Positions 1 through 12,709 are shown, numbered from the stretch's first letter. The stretch is DNA of 64,000 nt from Rhytidiadelphus loreus (GCA_947034895.1 OX344765.1:41669001-41733000); one strand, 5' to 3'. Numbers and translations are program-made. Notes: generated by a model not told the origin, from the sequence alone.

Positions 1-1550
1 TTAAATATAATTGAGAGTAGAATTAAAGATACATGATTCAAAATTGTGTATGATGGTCTTATGATGCACTATTCGTTTGGTGAAGGTGATCCCTTGAAAA
101 AGATTCACTTATTGATTCTTTTAAATAAACAATTCGAAGATTTATTAGAGGGTAATTGAAGATACATATTAAAAGTAAATTGAATTTATAAAAGCTTTGA
201 ACATAGAGCCAAGTGATAATCTTGAAGTTTTGATAATTATTTATTTAATGATTTAGTTTGCAAAAAATTAGTCATTTGTACACAAATTAACCCCTAAAGG
301 TCCAAATAGGTTTAAAACATCCTTTTCCCTTTATTTGTGTGAAAAATAGAAAAGTAAAGATTCATGTATTCTTGTTAGATAAATTTCATCCATCCATACT
401 TGCTAAAGAGAACAATCTATACTAGTTGGATAGCATAAATTATTTTCTTTAATTTTCTTAATGTTTTTCTAGAAACATAATAGAAATTTATTTATTCCAA
501 TGGAAACAAATTGGTAACATCAATCAAGTGGAAACCACACATTCTTGACAAATAAGTAGAACCACCAAAAGAACACAAAACCACAAAACTAAACTAGTAA
601 GTATCTTTTTGCAATACCAGTTGTTTGCCATAAGCTGGAATAGAGTAAGTTCTTCACAACCGCTTATTGATCCAAAACAACCATTCATTGACACAAATAT
701 GACAAAGCGTTTGTTCAAACTCAATATTCGTTTTCAAAGAAACCAATGGAAGTTGAAGAGGTATTCGAAGCAACTAATGACAATTGAAGCATTTTGTAAT
801 TTAAGGGTAGGCTAGTGTTAATAATAAATGATACAATAACCTCAACTTTGAAAAATTTGTAGTACATTCATATAGACTCTAAAAAATCTCAAACCAATTA
901 CACTGATTTTTGCTTTCATTTGCTAACATCATGGTAAGATATTTTTCACAAATTATTTCAAAATTGTTTGTTTGAAAAAAAGTGTTTGTTCTAAGTGTAG
1001 ATACATTATCCTATCTTGCAAGCCAAATAAGCCAAATGATGAATTCTATTTAGCCCTTAAATAATGAAGCCCATGAAGCAACTTGCTTGTGGTCAAACCT
1101 CAAAATTCTCTACTCTATATCCTCCATATATCCTCTCTAATATAAATGAAATTTTCTAATTTCATTTTGCAAAGATGAAATCACATCCCTAGTATATGTT
1201 ATAAAAATTTCAGATGTTTTCATGAAGATTTCAAAATTACCATGAATTTTTGAACAAAAGTAAAGAATATTCATATTAAATACAAAATATGCTAAAAAAT
1301 CTAAAAATATCACAATAAAAGTAAATTATTATAGTATAGAAAATTATAATATAATGAAATTTCTATATCACTTTATATTTACTTTTCAAAGAAAACAAAG
1401 CATAGAACTCAATATGACTTCATTTCATTTGAATTTTGAATGATAAAAAAAATTGGGGGGACTCTAATTAGAAGGACTTTAGAATAAGTACCCAATCTCA
1501 AAGACATGAGCTTCACAAAATGAATTATTGTAAGTGCAACTCACTTTCTT
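1..1550. other. AT-rich spacer, left end of a duplicated unit
   Basis: No gene is supported here; the ORFs are short and have no recognisable features. The part from about 195 to 1140 is clearly related to 12710-13340: the same phrases occur in the same order, for example TTATTTATTTAATGATTTAG followed by a long AAAATTAGTCATTTG run. The duplicated unit therefore extends at least this far to the left of F-box copy 1. Confidence 0.6.
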
Positions 1551-1589
1551 TCTTTTCTATTCTTTGTAAGAATACTATTGCTACTTGGC

Positions 1590-3000
1590 TACTTGGACTT
1601 GCTCTTGTCATCTTCAATCTTGATCAACATCTTGATCAACAAGTCACATCATTTAGTCTTAGTTGAGCACTCTTAGTTGGGAAGGCAAAACCGATGAGAA
1701 TATTCAAGTGCCATGATCATTAGAGACTGTGAGTTATAACACTGTGATAGCCAGGGAACATGATTGTTGTAGTGATACCGCAATGGTCCTATGTGGCTGA
1801 GAGGTTGCTAGTTCATTTCTCAATTTTAATTTTAATTTAATTTTCTTTTTTTTATTATTCTTTTTTTTTCCAACTTCTTTTTTTTGCATTTGAAGAATTA
1901 AATGTTTTTTCTTTTGAATTTTAGAATGTTTTTTCTAACAACCGGTTGTTCCTTCATTGTGAGGGGAACAATTAAGGAAATAGGCTTCAAATGGTCTCCC
2001 AAAGGCCCAAAAAAACATCTAATGATCATCCATGTGAAGAAGGACCACTCAAATTAAAACAATAGAGAAAATGCAATTAAAAATCATAGTTTTCATGTTG
2101 TGTTTTTTCATTGAACTCCTATAAATAAGAACACTTAAAAATCAAATACTAGAAAAAATTTGTAGACCATTGCAGACTAGTTAAATTTTTTTTTAATGAA
2201 TTCAAACTTTGGATGTATAGAATAAGAGGTGAGGAGATTGGAAGTTGATCATAAGTTCAAGAAACTCTTAGATCTCAAAGCAAAGTATGAAACTCAAGAT
2301 GGCTTCATTTGATTTGAGTTTTGAGTTCATTTAAAATGACAAGTCTAAATTGTTCAATCTTACTTTTTTGGTTGCAAGTTGGACTAGGAAATACTCCAAT
2401 AGTTTAAGGGAGACTTTAAAATTGAACAAACTATGATGTCAATGTATTGCAACTAATCTAAAGGCTATTCTAATGGGATACATTCTACTTTGGTTCCCAA
2501 GTGACATTTAAGTTCTAATGGGTACACTCATTGTTAGTTCCAATCTTGGTATCTCGTATTACTCCAATGTTAGAAATGATAAAAAAAAAAAAACTTGCCT
2601 TCATAGAGGTTTAATTAGACAAGAATTGTGGTATATATTCCTTTGAGTATTGAATATACTTAATTATAGTCAGAGGCCAAAGGAACAACACAACATGCAA
2701 AAGAGAGTTGGATTTAAAGGGTATCTCTAAAATATTGTTCTTTTCTTCTTCTTAGCTCTACTTTCTTAATTGACCCATGAGTAAAAGAAACTGGATAACA
2801 TGAGAGGGGAAATAGAATTGAGATCCAAATCACAGACATATAAATTTAAAACACATACGTTTATGGGACATTGTTTCACAAATTTTTCAGGCAGGCCCAT
2901 GTCACTCACTGGGCTGTTGAAATGTCTGCAATCCTTGCATGTCGCTCAAACATCACACACAATGTTTAGTCCCTGAACTGCTCAAGCCACACTAGTAGTA
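1590..3000 (-). pseudogene. Relic of gene H (unknown family), copy 1
   Basis: The stretch 1600-1720 matches the start of exon 5 and preceding intron of the readable H gene at 31720-31800. The stretch 2040-3000 matches its long intron and the region around exon 4 (31830-32890). The coding parts are broken: the copy of the exon 4 region has stops and small indels, and exons 6 and 7 are missing to the left. It has the same strand and the same place (3' of an F-box gene) as the other H copies. It is a non-functional remnant, useful mainly for reconstructing the duplication history. Confidence 0.6.
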
Positions 3001-3279
3001 TCATTTTTAAAATCAGGATAAATAATAGGAAACTCCTTATAAAAATAATATCCATCCATTAATTTTAAGAAATTCATTCTTCTTTCCATGTTATGCAATC
3101 CTTCCCTGAAGATTCCAAGATGAATATCAGTTGAAAAATGGACATACAAAATAATAAACCTCTGCAGGGTGAGAGGTTAAGCATTTAGATACTAACAGTC
3201 GGTCTACGTTAGACTGATAATTATTCCTGTTATTCAAGCTAGAAAGAATTTTCAACCAGTTTTATAGCAACGTTGTGTT

Positions 3280-3430
3280 TTGTTTTGTTTCCAACATCTT
3301 GAATGTGTGATCTCTTGTGCTGTAACCTCTGAGATATGCTTGAGAATCGCTGGGAAAAATTGTTCAGCTGTCGCTGAGCTAGCTAGAAAGCGAGAACTCC
3401 GCTCTGCAAGCCTAGCTATGGTCCGTGCTC
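3280..3430 (-). pseudogene. Relic of an F-box gene 5' end and leader
   Basis: This short block matches the region around and just upstream of the start codons of the three F-box copies. It has CCAACATCTTGAATG (compare 17800-17815), then TGTAACCTCTGAGA, GATAATTGCTGG-like and CTAGAAAGCGA phrases that occur at 26100-26180. No F-box body follows. It lies between the H relic and the 3' end of F-box copy 1, so at least one more F-box copy was probably lost here. Confidence 0.5.
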
Positions 3431-4239
3431 ATCTGGTATAAAATAAATGCATATGAAGAGAAATCAATGTGGAATACATTTTTTGAATTCCAACAAGATC
3501 CAACCAAAAAAAGGCAATTTAATGATACGAACAATGCTCAATTGCAAATATGGACACAATTAGATGTAGTTACCTGAGTGGACTATCAGTATGGAATTTT
3601 GAATTCTTTCAAGAAGTCCCTCATTCATAGTAATCACTTAAGCACTTGACCTACTGAAGCATGTCAGGCTTATGGGATATGTGAAATTAACATGGAGAGG
3701 ATTCAATCTAAATCACAAAGTAAGCAAGAAAACAATGGAAAGACAACTAGGTGGGGCTTGTTGATGAAACGTGAATGGTTAAATTGACTCGCACAAAAGC
3801 TCTAAAGCAGAAGGTCTATGACAATGTTTGCTGAGCTAAACTATTTGAGACTGCTTCACATGAAAGTATGTCCATCATTTGTGTTCATCAGCAATGACTC
3901 TGTAGCAAAGTGCTTTGAAAAGACCTGATTTTGTAACATGCAAGGTTTTGTCACTGAAACCTTCTATCAAAGAAGCACATGGAGATGTAGAGGGATTTAG
4001 TAGAGCCGTCTATCTTTAATTCAACTGCAACACTCATTAGGTGGAAGAATGAAAATTCATTATCCTCAGCAAATCTGAAATTGCATTCTCTAGCTACAAA
4101 AAGAGAAAAAAAACAGATCACACAAACATGCGTACACTATTGTAGTCACACCACTACACCAGGCTATGTACACTACCTAAGATAAAACTGAACTAGGAAT
4201 ACCAAATTACTTAGTGCATTTGAACATTCACTGAATCTA

Positions 4240-5625
4240 CTATGGTACAACATTCCAAGAAGCCCGACTCATAGAAGTTCCATACTTACGCCACTCGAAG
4301 CAGTTTGGAAGGCTACTCCACCCTCCCGTAGACAAGTCCAAAAGCCAAAAATAGCCCAAAGAGTACCTTACCGCCATCAAAAAGCCTTCGCATGCTTTTA
4401 GGGTCATCAAGCGACAATCATCCTCTAAAAGGACTTCAAAAGGAGAGCACAAGTATGACCTCTCTTGTACCCAATCCTTTGCATTAGTTTGGAAACGATA
4501 CTTGGTGATGCAATAACCTGCCGCCTGCATGATTTCATCATCTGATGTGTTCTTGTGCAGCACAAACATGCAGTCCTTCTGAAACACATACGTCATCACT
4601 GATGCTCCTTGGGAAGGACCCCTTTCATCACAACGCTTTAATTGGCCTTCAGCAAAGTCATACACACTTTGAGTTCTGCTTGTGCTTCTGAAACTCCTGG
4701 CATACCCAGTGTACTTCCATCCGGAGTAAGTGACACCAAAAATGGAACCAAGTGGCGGTGATGCTTTGGTCCATTGTCCTGCACCAGAATGATATATCTC
4801 TACTCTGGGACGGCTTTTCACGTTTTGGCCAACCACCACCACCCTATAACACTTGGTTTCAGAGTCCACTTCGATGTGCATCATTTTGGGAGGGGCTGAG
4901 TAAACATATTGCAGAGGTGGGAGCTTACGCCGAACTCTTGTCAAGAGATTCACCACAACAATGCACAGGGGATTGTCTTTGCTGGGTTCCCATGTGGAGA
5001 CAAAACAGACCAATCCACCATCACGTGCACCCATATCATCCCATCGATTTTCATGACTAATGGGATCTCCCGGATGCAAACGATAGGAATATTGTGACTT
5101 GTGAGAGCTCAGATCACATATTGTTACGAGAAGTTCTGAATTAGTAAAATAATCAATGAATGAAAAACCTGCAACCATGGTGGGACTAGTTTCGTCAAGT
5201 GCTCGGTTGATTTCCGAGTTCACAGTAGCCATGTCTCGGTTCCATTCTGAGGAGAGGCTTCGCAGCCTAGTGACATCAGGCAAGGGCAGATGTGCCAACA
5301 CAAGTAATAGCAACTCCTTGGGAAGAGTTTTCCAAAGCGCGGGACTCATCTTCTTTGAAATCACGGAAACAATCTTGCGTGAAGCAGCCATGTGCAGTAA
5401 GCTTCGTAACTCCAAGCCTGGTGGTCCTCCCTTACCACCTTCTACAAAGTCATTCAGCTTCTCTCGCAAGAGACATGCCACTTCAAGGTAATCCAGTTGT
5501 TCACCATCTTTGTCCAAGTCAAAACCACTTGTTCCAACTTGTCCGATCGTTCTCATCTCTAACACCTGAACGGTAGAGTATTTCTGGTTCGAGTTAGCGG
5601 TCCGACTGCCACTACCTCTGTTCAT
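4240..5625 (-). CDS. F-box protein, copy 1 (intact)
   Basis: Single-exon gene of 461 aa starting at ATG 5625. The frame stays open a further nine codons upstream, but only to a TTG. The F-box lies at about residues 96-135 (LWKTLPKELL, then a leucine-rich stretch, then SLSSEWNRD). F-box proteins of this kind dock on SKP1 in an SCF ubiquitin ligase and choose the substrate. The C-terminal ~300 residues have repeated strand-like units with VVNLLTRVRRKLPPL, VEIYHSGAGQWTKASPPLG, SVYDFAEGQL and WLLDLSTGGWSSLP. They resemble F-box-associated/kelch propeller repeats and would bind the substrate, which is unknown. Two diverged copies lie at 16.4 and 24.7 kb on the same strand. This is the only copy without a disabling change. 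Assignment to the F-box class is firm; the kelch-like assignment is by pattern only. Confidence 0.88.
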   Translation of the reverse strand: MNRGSGSRTANSNQKYSTVQVLEMRTIGQVGTSGFDLDKDGEQLDYLEVACLLREKLNDFVEGGKGGPPGLELRSLLHMAASRKIVSVISKKMSPALWKTLPKELLLLVLAHLPLPDVTRLRSLSSEWNRDMATVNSEINRALDETSPTMVAGFSFIDYFTNSELLVTICDLSSHKSQYSYRLHPGDPISHENRWDDMGARDGGLVCFVSTWEPSKDNPLCIVVVNLLTRVRRKLPPLQYVYSAPPKMMHIEVDSETKCYRVVVVGQNVKSRPRVEIYHSGAGQWTKASPPLGSIFGVTYSGWKYTGYARSFRSTSRTQSVYDFAEGQLKRCDERGPSQGASVMTYVFQKDCMFVLHKNTSDDEIMQAAGYCITKYRFQTNAKDWVQERSYLCSPFEVLLEDDCRLMTLKACEGFLMAVRYSLGYFWLLDLSTGGWSSLPNCFEWRKYGTSMSRASWNVVP

Positions 5626-6160
5626 TTCAACTCCTTGTCTGACCTCTTGCAATTGTGTAGTAACCTCAAGTTGTCGCTGACCTAGAAAGCGAAAACTTTC
5701 TCACACGCGCTCCCGCAAACTGAATTCCACGGCCATTTCAAGTTCTGATTTGACAGAGCAACAATAAGACTGGGATTCGAATGCACACTACTAAATATTC
5801 ATCATGAACATGCATGGGGCTTTCAACCAAAGTACCTAAACGAAGTCGCCAGCTGTGGCCTCTGCACAGGATTGAGTTCCAGTCAGCACTACGCATTGGT
5901 ACACATGAAGAAGCCCCTCCGCCACCTTCCAGACAGCACCCATTCCATCCCACACAGATGAAAAGCTTCGCACAATGTAAGGCCTCACGACATACCCTGA
6001 GACAACAACACTTCGACCAGCATGCATCGAACCTCACAAGTCGGCATGCTCTCGACTCCAACTTTCAAGAGCTAATATGCATTTCATCTTTGAAAAGACG
6101 TCTCCGAGAAGATGCTATCGATCATCTGAAAGAAATTACAACCTTGTAGTCATACGATCT
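5626..6160 (-). promoter_or_regulatory. Conserved upstream block of F-box copy 1
   Basis: This block upstream of the F-box start is shared almost base for base with 17880-18330 upstream of copy 2. It begins with the CTAGAAAGCGAAAACTTTCT phrase and runs through the CCGCCACCTTCCAGACAGCA phrase. Copy 3 keeps only the proximal ~130 bp (26160-26300). ORFs of 107-111 codons run across it on both strands, but they are shortened or shifted in copy 2, so I read the block as leader/promoter and not as protein. No clear TATA box was identified. Confidence 0.45.
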
Positions 6161-7760
6161 ATAGTGGAAACGTGCATAGTTGTAAATTTTTGGTAATTTT
6201 CCAATTTTGCTATAGTACTAGTATGGTTGCAATGGTTAAACTCGGTTTTTATCTTTTCAGTGCGGTTTTAGGTGGTTTATTATCAATGGATGTTAGTTGT
6301 GGTGGATGAATGGGGTGCAATTGGTTGTGGTGGTTACTGGCGGTTATCTTTGGAGGGGGTTAAAATCAATTGTCAGCGGAGTTGCCTTTGAGTCTGGAAG
6401 AGGATCCAGAGCTCCTGTGCGGCAGGTTGGCCGGCAGTATGTGTGTGTGATCGATAGTTGTGAAAGTGTGTGTATTCAGGGAGTTGAGTTTCTATAGTGT
6501 TGGTGATTGATTTTGTGTTGTGTTGGGTTCGGATGTTTGTACTATGCTGGGACCGATAGATTTTACGGAATGGAGTTATGCAGGAGCGGGAAACTATTGT
6601 AATACTTTCTACGTGAAATATAATTCGGAGTTGGATGGAAAACTGACAGTATGTGTATGCGTGTGTGCTATTGAATTTCTGTGCTTGGATTGATTATGTA
6701 ATTTTGAGTGTGATTTCAATTGCATGGGATGGACTTTATATTGCTGAAATCTATTGTGTGGAATGAGTGTTTGGATGTGCTGGGATAGTGTGAATCAATT
6801 GTGAAGTGCTTCGGTGTTGAGAACTAAGTCGATAAATCCAATCCTGTGTAGAAATTCTATTGTTATGTCTGGATCTGATTGAGTGTTTGCAATTGCTTTT
6901 AATTGTTTTATCAATTGTGTATGATTCTATGGTGCATTTCATTTTGGACTAAGTGTTAATCTATAGCATCTGTGAGATTAAGCAGCTATGGGAAGTAACT
7001 GTGGAGATTGAAATCAATAGTATAGAATAATGAGTGATTTAAAAGTAAAAGGAGAGCTATCCAGAATTAATCGGAAGAAGTGCAAGTTTTGCAATTGTTC
7101 AAGTTATGTTAAATCTGAGTGTGGAATTAAAGAAGACATTACTATAGCGGAAATGCAAAGCAAAGATGTGATGGAAGACAAGTTAAAATTGACGTGCGTT
7201 AAAAAGAATCAATCGAAGATGTTGTTGGACGAATGAGAAGATCAATAGAAGCTGTACCAGCCGGTTGGTGAGGCTGTAAAGTGGATCCAGAGCAAAGCCG
7301 AATCAATAGATTTGTGTACAATCGATAAGTTCTTCTACCTTGGGTTAATTATAATAATATAGCTTGATCTATTGTTTGGGTTAAGATGGAATTATTCTCC
7401 CGATCCTTTCAATTGTGCATAAACTGGGAAATGGATTAAATCCATTACCTTATAGAATTACCCATAGCACTTTGCCTCCCTGAGAACGAACTTAAAAACT
7501 ATAGGAATTTATTTATGTTCATCCATAGTAAATTCCCATCTACAAACCTAAACTGTACCATATAAACTCTCCAAATGGAAGGGTTAATCTTCTCTCACTG
7601 GGAGAAATATACACCGGCCTAAGGCACGCACTTTGAGTAAACTAACTGTCCCTAATTCAGAATCCTTAATTTAGAATGTAGCCCTAATTCACTAATAGTG
7701 TAACTGTAGATGAATCAAGAGATAATACAAGATTATGATTTGGGTTTGCTAACATCATCC
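6160..7760. mobile_element. Insertion in unit 1 with a decayed retroelement trace
   Basis: Unit 2 runs directly from its 18330 block to its 18375 block, whereas unit 1 has about 1.6 kb of extra sequence here, so this is an insertion. Only one internal clue to its nature was found: a degenerate zinc-knuckle ORF at 7030-7236. No matching long terminal repeats were recognised. Next to its right end, about 7755-7800 is in inverted orientation relative to 18320-18370, so a small inversion accompanied the insertion. Confidence 0.4.
7030..7236 (+). pseudogene. Possible Gag zinc-knuckle remnant
   Basis: A 68-codon ORF holds CKFCNCSSYVKSEC, which has the C-X2-C-X4-H-X4-C spacing of a retroviral-type zinc knuckle, but with Tyr in the His position. 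Basic residues (SRINRKK) precede it and a charged stretch follows, as in Copia-type Gag proteins. No protease, integrase or reverse transcriptase reading frame follows. The match could be chance in so short an ORF. It is offered because the surrounding 1.6 kb is an insertion relative to unit 2. Confidence 0.3.
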
Positions 7761-8280
7761 CCATTTGTCAAGCACTTCAATTCCCAGTAGAACATCTTCT
7801 GATCTATCAATAAGAGCTCAGAAGAAGATTGTTTCAAAAGCAAGCACTTCCATGATTCTCGGGTACTGATATCAAACCTGAATACCACTCACCCTCGATC
7901 AATGACTGCGAAATGCGACTGCGCCATAGCTTCTTTCGATGTTGTGATTAGTCCCAGACCTTCCTTGAGCTCTCAGCAATTCGTCCAGGCAGACATGAAG
8001 AGTTGATGAAGCAAAGAAGCTTTGAGAATAAGACCAATAACACTCGTCTTTCACATCGAATGGCGTGGCGATGACGCTATTTCCAAACCTGCGCTCTTGA
8101 GAGCTTGAGGGGAAACTTCTTTTCATCAAGGTTGATGATTTCGTGAAAATGCAATGGAGTGTCATGATAAGCCGTAGCCTGCTCTTAAAACGACCATTTA
8201 AGAGCTGATTGCTTTTTGAAGGAAGCCAAACTCCTTGAAACAATTTTCAGTAAATTTTGTTACAAAGAAAAATGGAATTG
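7760..8280. other. Distal conserved block of unit 1
   Basis: This block matches 18375-18880 in unit 2: AGAGCTCAGAAGA, CCATGATTCTCGGGTACTGA, GCGACTGCGCCATAGCTTCT and the CTCTTAAA-CGACC phrase are all shared. A 114-codon minus-strand ORF (7899-8243) is not preserved in unit 2, so it is not accepted as a gene. The block may be an old 5' exon or distal promoter of the F-box unit, or simply duplicated spacer. Confidence 0.4.
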
Positions 8281-10870
8281 GCATCTACCCCAAGTCATTT
8301 CATAATATTTGGAGCTTCGTGGAATTAGTTATGAATTTTTGAAGTTAAAATGTAGTGGTCACTAAAAGATACCAACTCTTGAAATGTACACTATTGCTAT
8401 CATGATCACTTTTATTGCACGATTACTTTTAAAGCAATCTACTTTAGTGTTCATTACTTGGAGGCAGTATATTGCATAACATTTAAGTGGGTACAATATT
8501 TCACTTTTTGGGAAATGGGAAACAAATCTTTATTGAAGTTTGGTAAAAAAAAAGTACATTGTCACTTTTATAATTTCCATAGGTTTCTAGTTATACCCAA
8601 ACTTAAGGTTGAAGCAATAAAGGGATTGAAATGGGCATTGATGTATTTGGGGTTTGTAAGCCAATAGTGAATTCATGTCAATCCTCTTCTAAGACTGTTT
8701 TCATTTGAATTATTGCTCAACTTTGGCCTTTTTTCAAATGCAACATGTATACCTAGTGGCTTATTGTCTCAAAGGCTTCTTCTCCAGATATTTCAATATT
8801 TCAATATTCAATCTTCTCCAAATGTTGTTGCCACCTAAGTTGCAACTCTAAGTCCAAAAAATGGACAAAAAGACATTTGAAACCTCCTTACGTGCTGAAG
8901 TATGTTTTAGTCGGTTGTTATCATGTTTTTGCGATTGGTTGTTTTGTTGTCTAAATTTAATTCATTTGACTTTGCTAGGCAATCACAATTTTTTTTATAG
9001 TAAATCCCTATAGGAACATGGTATTTTTAGGCCAAAACAATGGTTGTTATGTTGTAATAAACAATCTACATCCTATGTTTTTGAAAATTGAGTTCAAAAT
9101 ATGACTTCAAAGTTTGTTTTAGGGTAGAGATTGTTTAACTACCTTTAGATTCTAAAACTCCTCATAACATTCACTATAAACTTTTCAAGTGTATATAAAT
9201 ATAGAAAATCAAGTTCAAATTTTTATTTTAAAAAATTGAAGTGATTTTTTCTAAGTTAGTTGGGTTTGAAAGAAACTACATGTCATACAATAACTTTTTA
9301 ACCATATAGTCAAATGTTATGAAAATTGTTGCAATTGCTTTTTATTCTTTGACGACATGTTGTGTGAAAATTTCAAAGGAAAAATATAAAAATTTCATTC
9401 ATATATGGATAAATAAAAACTCTATGTTGCCAAAAGAACGTGCTTTGAGACTTAAATAGGGGTTAAAGAATAGCTTTTTAGTGAATGATATGGATACACT
9501 TTTTCCAAAGAAATACTTAGAATATAAATTTCAAAACATTTTTTGGAAATTGAACAATACACATGAAACATTCCAATTCTTTGTTGAGATCATCTCTTAC
9601 TGTACTAAAAGCAAATTGTGTTATGATTTCATCCATCACTTTCTCATCTACACAATTTTTCATTTTTTTGTTTTTGCTAAACCCTAATGACATTCAAACT
9701 TCCTCTGAATGAAACCTTATTTGATGATGAAAGCTTTTGATGTTGTTCTATTGTAATTGATTGATTTCATGTTTACAAACAATCCAAGAAGGAAAAATTG
9801 CATATCTTTAGTTTTGGACAAATGCTTAGGCACTTAGAAGTTACCTTAATGACATTGATCTAATAAATCACATTCAATTACTTTAACCCCTAAAGGACCA
9901 ATTTCATTATTGTCTATACTGTCAAACTTTGTTTTTGAGTTCAATTTAGCCTTTGCAATCATATTTAAATTTCAATGGAATATATTTGTTATATGAGAAT
10001 GTGTTAATATCTATCAATGTAAGAAATCTCTATTCGTTCCATAATAAATTGTAAATCTTATAATTTTCAAACTAATAAATCAAAATAAATTGGCAAATAT
10101 AACAAAAACAATCCAACTAATGTAAATAAATTTGAAGAAGTACAAGTAGCTGTGAAGAATAGGTTGAAAAGGTTTCAAGTAATTGTTGCCTTTTTTTTAC
10201 ATCCAAGACACCCTTGTCAAATAAATAATTTTTCAAAAGAATTAGATTTTTAAGAATGTTCTTTGAAAGAAACAAATTATTGTGATTTCATAAAGTGTAT
10301 TGTGTATGTAACGCTAAAAGGACACTAATTCCAAGAAGTGTCCAATGGATGACTTTCAAGATCATTGTAGAGATGAAGAAAGCACCCATTGGACTAAAAA
10401 TTATATCATTTTTGGCAAAGTACTTTTGTGATAGTTCTTATTCCTTTTAGGTTTAAACTTATGTCAATTAGATTATGTGTTACAATAGTTTGGATTTTTG
10501 ACCAAAACTACAAGTTAGAATAAAAATTAAAAAAATTGTGATTTAAACTTCAAGATCATTTTTAATGGAGAAAATACAAATGAAATCTATACCATATTGT
10601 GTTATTTGGATTCTAATCCATCGACCTTCTAGCATCAATATTTCATTGAATTTTTGGATTTTCTTAAAATTTTGAAACAGATTAGAAAAATAACTCATAG
10701 GTTCGTTTTCCAAAGTTTAAATCACATCAAATAATGAATACGTTGAAAGTTACTATCAAGTTTGTCCAAGTCAAATTTTAACCTTTAAAAAAGACTCAAC
10801 CCCTCATGACCAAGGTAGTCACCAAAATGTTTGGATTAGTGAACAAATAGGTGCATTCTTTGTTTCTACA
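8280..10870. repeat. Gene-free repeat of unit 1
   Basis: About 2.6 kb of AT-rich sequence is repeated, diverged but colinear, at 18850-21700. Parts of it recur at 27005-27650, at 59150-59860 (inverted) and at 35330-36420. Shared landmarks are AAAATGGAATTGGCAT, GTGGAATTAGTTA, a GGTTGAAGCA phrase and CTTCTCCAAATCTTC-like runs. No open frame is shared between copies, so it is not coding. No terminal repeats were recognised. It behaves as spacer carried along with the F-box unit. Confidence 0.6.
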
Positions 10871-10924
10871 ATGAATAGCAAGTCATCCATCGGCCACTCT
10901 TCAGGCTTAGAGTCCTTTAAGGGT

Positions 10925-11075
10925 TAAATTGGGAGGTTCTTCCTAATTGCCATCTACAAAGTCATTCAACTTCTTTTACAAGAGCAATGCTACGTAACAA
11001 AAATTGCATCATCCTACGCACCAAAATTGCTCTTCTTGTGGTTCATCATCAATTCTATGAACTATACCTTCATAG
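10925..11075 (-). pseudogene. Relic of another F-box copy (N-terminal part)
   Basis: The sequence GGAGGTTCTTCCTAATTGCC and the following CTACAAAGTCATTCAACTTC, then CAAGAGCAATGCTACG, align with 17555-17625 inside F-box copy 2. That part encodes the WLLREKLNDLVDD region before the F-box. The match fades after about 150 bp and the reading frame is not kept. It lies upstream of copy 1's repeat block and downstream of copy 2, where a further tandem copy would be expected. Confidence 0.55.
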
Positions 11076-11079
11076 GCAG

Positions 11080-12700
11080 ACACATAAACAACAAACATTA
11101 ATGTTGTAAAAGTGCACCATCTTTAAATAACTTACACTATAGACTAGATAATGCTTGAGAGCCAGGAGGCTCAAGAGCATTATAGGACATAATGGCAAGT
11201 TTGATAGTTCATCACAAATGTCTATATTTAAACCATTTGTAAATCTAAGGGTGTAGAAAGAAGGTCTACTTTATGAGTGATAACACCTTTTTGGCTATCC
11301 AATGGAATGGTGACAAATTTGCCTTAAAAATTGGACTTGGCATTATTGTAGAACCACCCATTCTGACTAGGGATCCATACCCAACTTGTAGGGTGCACTT
11401 ATTTCCAACTAAGGTTGAAACAATTTTTCAATCTAAGCTTGGAATGTGTATCTTTCTCCTTTTCAAGGTTGGGACTAATAATAACATGACACATGTTCTA
11501 AAGAAGTGACAGAGAAAGAAAGTAGTTCTTGAATGATTGGGATTATTTAGAAGAGTCTATACATTGGATATGTATAGGTCTAAGCCAACTTTTGGCTTCC
11601 AAGACTCATGGTAATTTCAATTCAAGGCATTAAATTATTAAAAAAATTGCAATCCAAATAATTTCTACCTTCCCTACATGATAGACAATTTACATTCATT
11701 GCTTTATACTACTCCAAAACATGAGTGGAATCACTTAAGTGGTCAACTATGGGCAGTTCTACCATACAAGAGGACACAAAAAGGTTTGTTCCAAGGTTAA
11801 GTTCACTATCTTCACATGCCACTTGAAGCAGAAAATACTTATTTTTAAGACTTGTGAAGCAAGCCTCACATCACCTCCTTTAAAATTCATAGGTTGTGAA
11901 AATGCTATGATGTGCACTCACTTTTGTTGCTTATAAATTGATAATTGAGGTGGGTACTCCCAAACCGCCACTAATTGCTATTGTGTCTAATTACTATTAA
12001 TTGACTATTCAAATTTTTATATTTCTTTATTGGCAAGTCAGTGAAAGGAGTTTCTAATGCACCAAAGAACATGACATTTGGATACTAGATGCAAAAGTTA
12101 TAGAGGAACAAAGTTTGGTACTAAAAGTGATTCTTCTACATAGGCACATAATTGATTTTGGAGATGTGCGTAGAATGAAGATGGCACTTTAGGGGCAATG
12201 GCACATTTGGAAGGGCCCATCGTAGTGGGTACATGATTTTGACCTCAATTACACAAGCTTTTCTAATACCACCTCTCTAAAAACAACTTTATTTCAAAAC
12301 TCTAAATCTTTGAAGACAACCCAATGGTATACCAATTTCCAAAATCACTTTCTATTTTTGATATTAGAGTCTATAATGTCACAAGAAGTTGTTTTTAAAC
12401 ATTTATTTATAAGATGGTAGTTACTCTCTTTATTGGGTAGTGAGAGTGATAGGACTAGCTCTATTGAGCCAAACCTCCAAAAAATTAAAATTAAAATTTC
12501 TTGGAATTCCCCTTATATGTCATATGCCATAGGATGAAAAATGACAAATGATGTAGGATGTGTACTCATATTTGTATTCATACATATATTCATATACATA
12601 CCGATTGGACATTGGACATACACCGCAAAAGTTATAGCCAAAAGAACTCCCGTCCAAAGTTAAAGGGACAAAAATAAAGACAAGTGTTTCTTGGAACCAC
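11080..12700. other. Spacer without recognised features
   Basis: AT-rich sequence with ORFs of at most 78 codons, no splice-linked frames and no terminal repeats that I could find. A run at 12560-12600 is rich in CATA/TATTCATA tetranucleotide-like repeats. Nothing here can be assigned a function. Confidence 0.4.
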
Positions 12701-12709
12701 ACACTTACA

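Noticed and set aside
5814..6149. 111-codon plus-strand ORF upstream of F-box copy 1 (and its minus-strand partner of 107 codons)
   Set aside because: The corresponding block upstream of copy 2 has shortened or shifted frames. Conservation is better explained by leader/promoter sequence.
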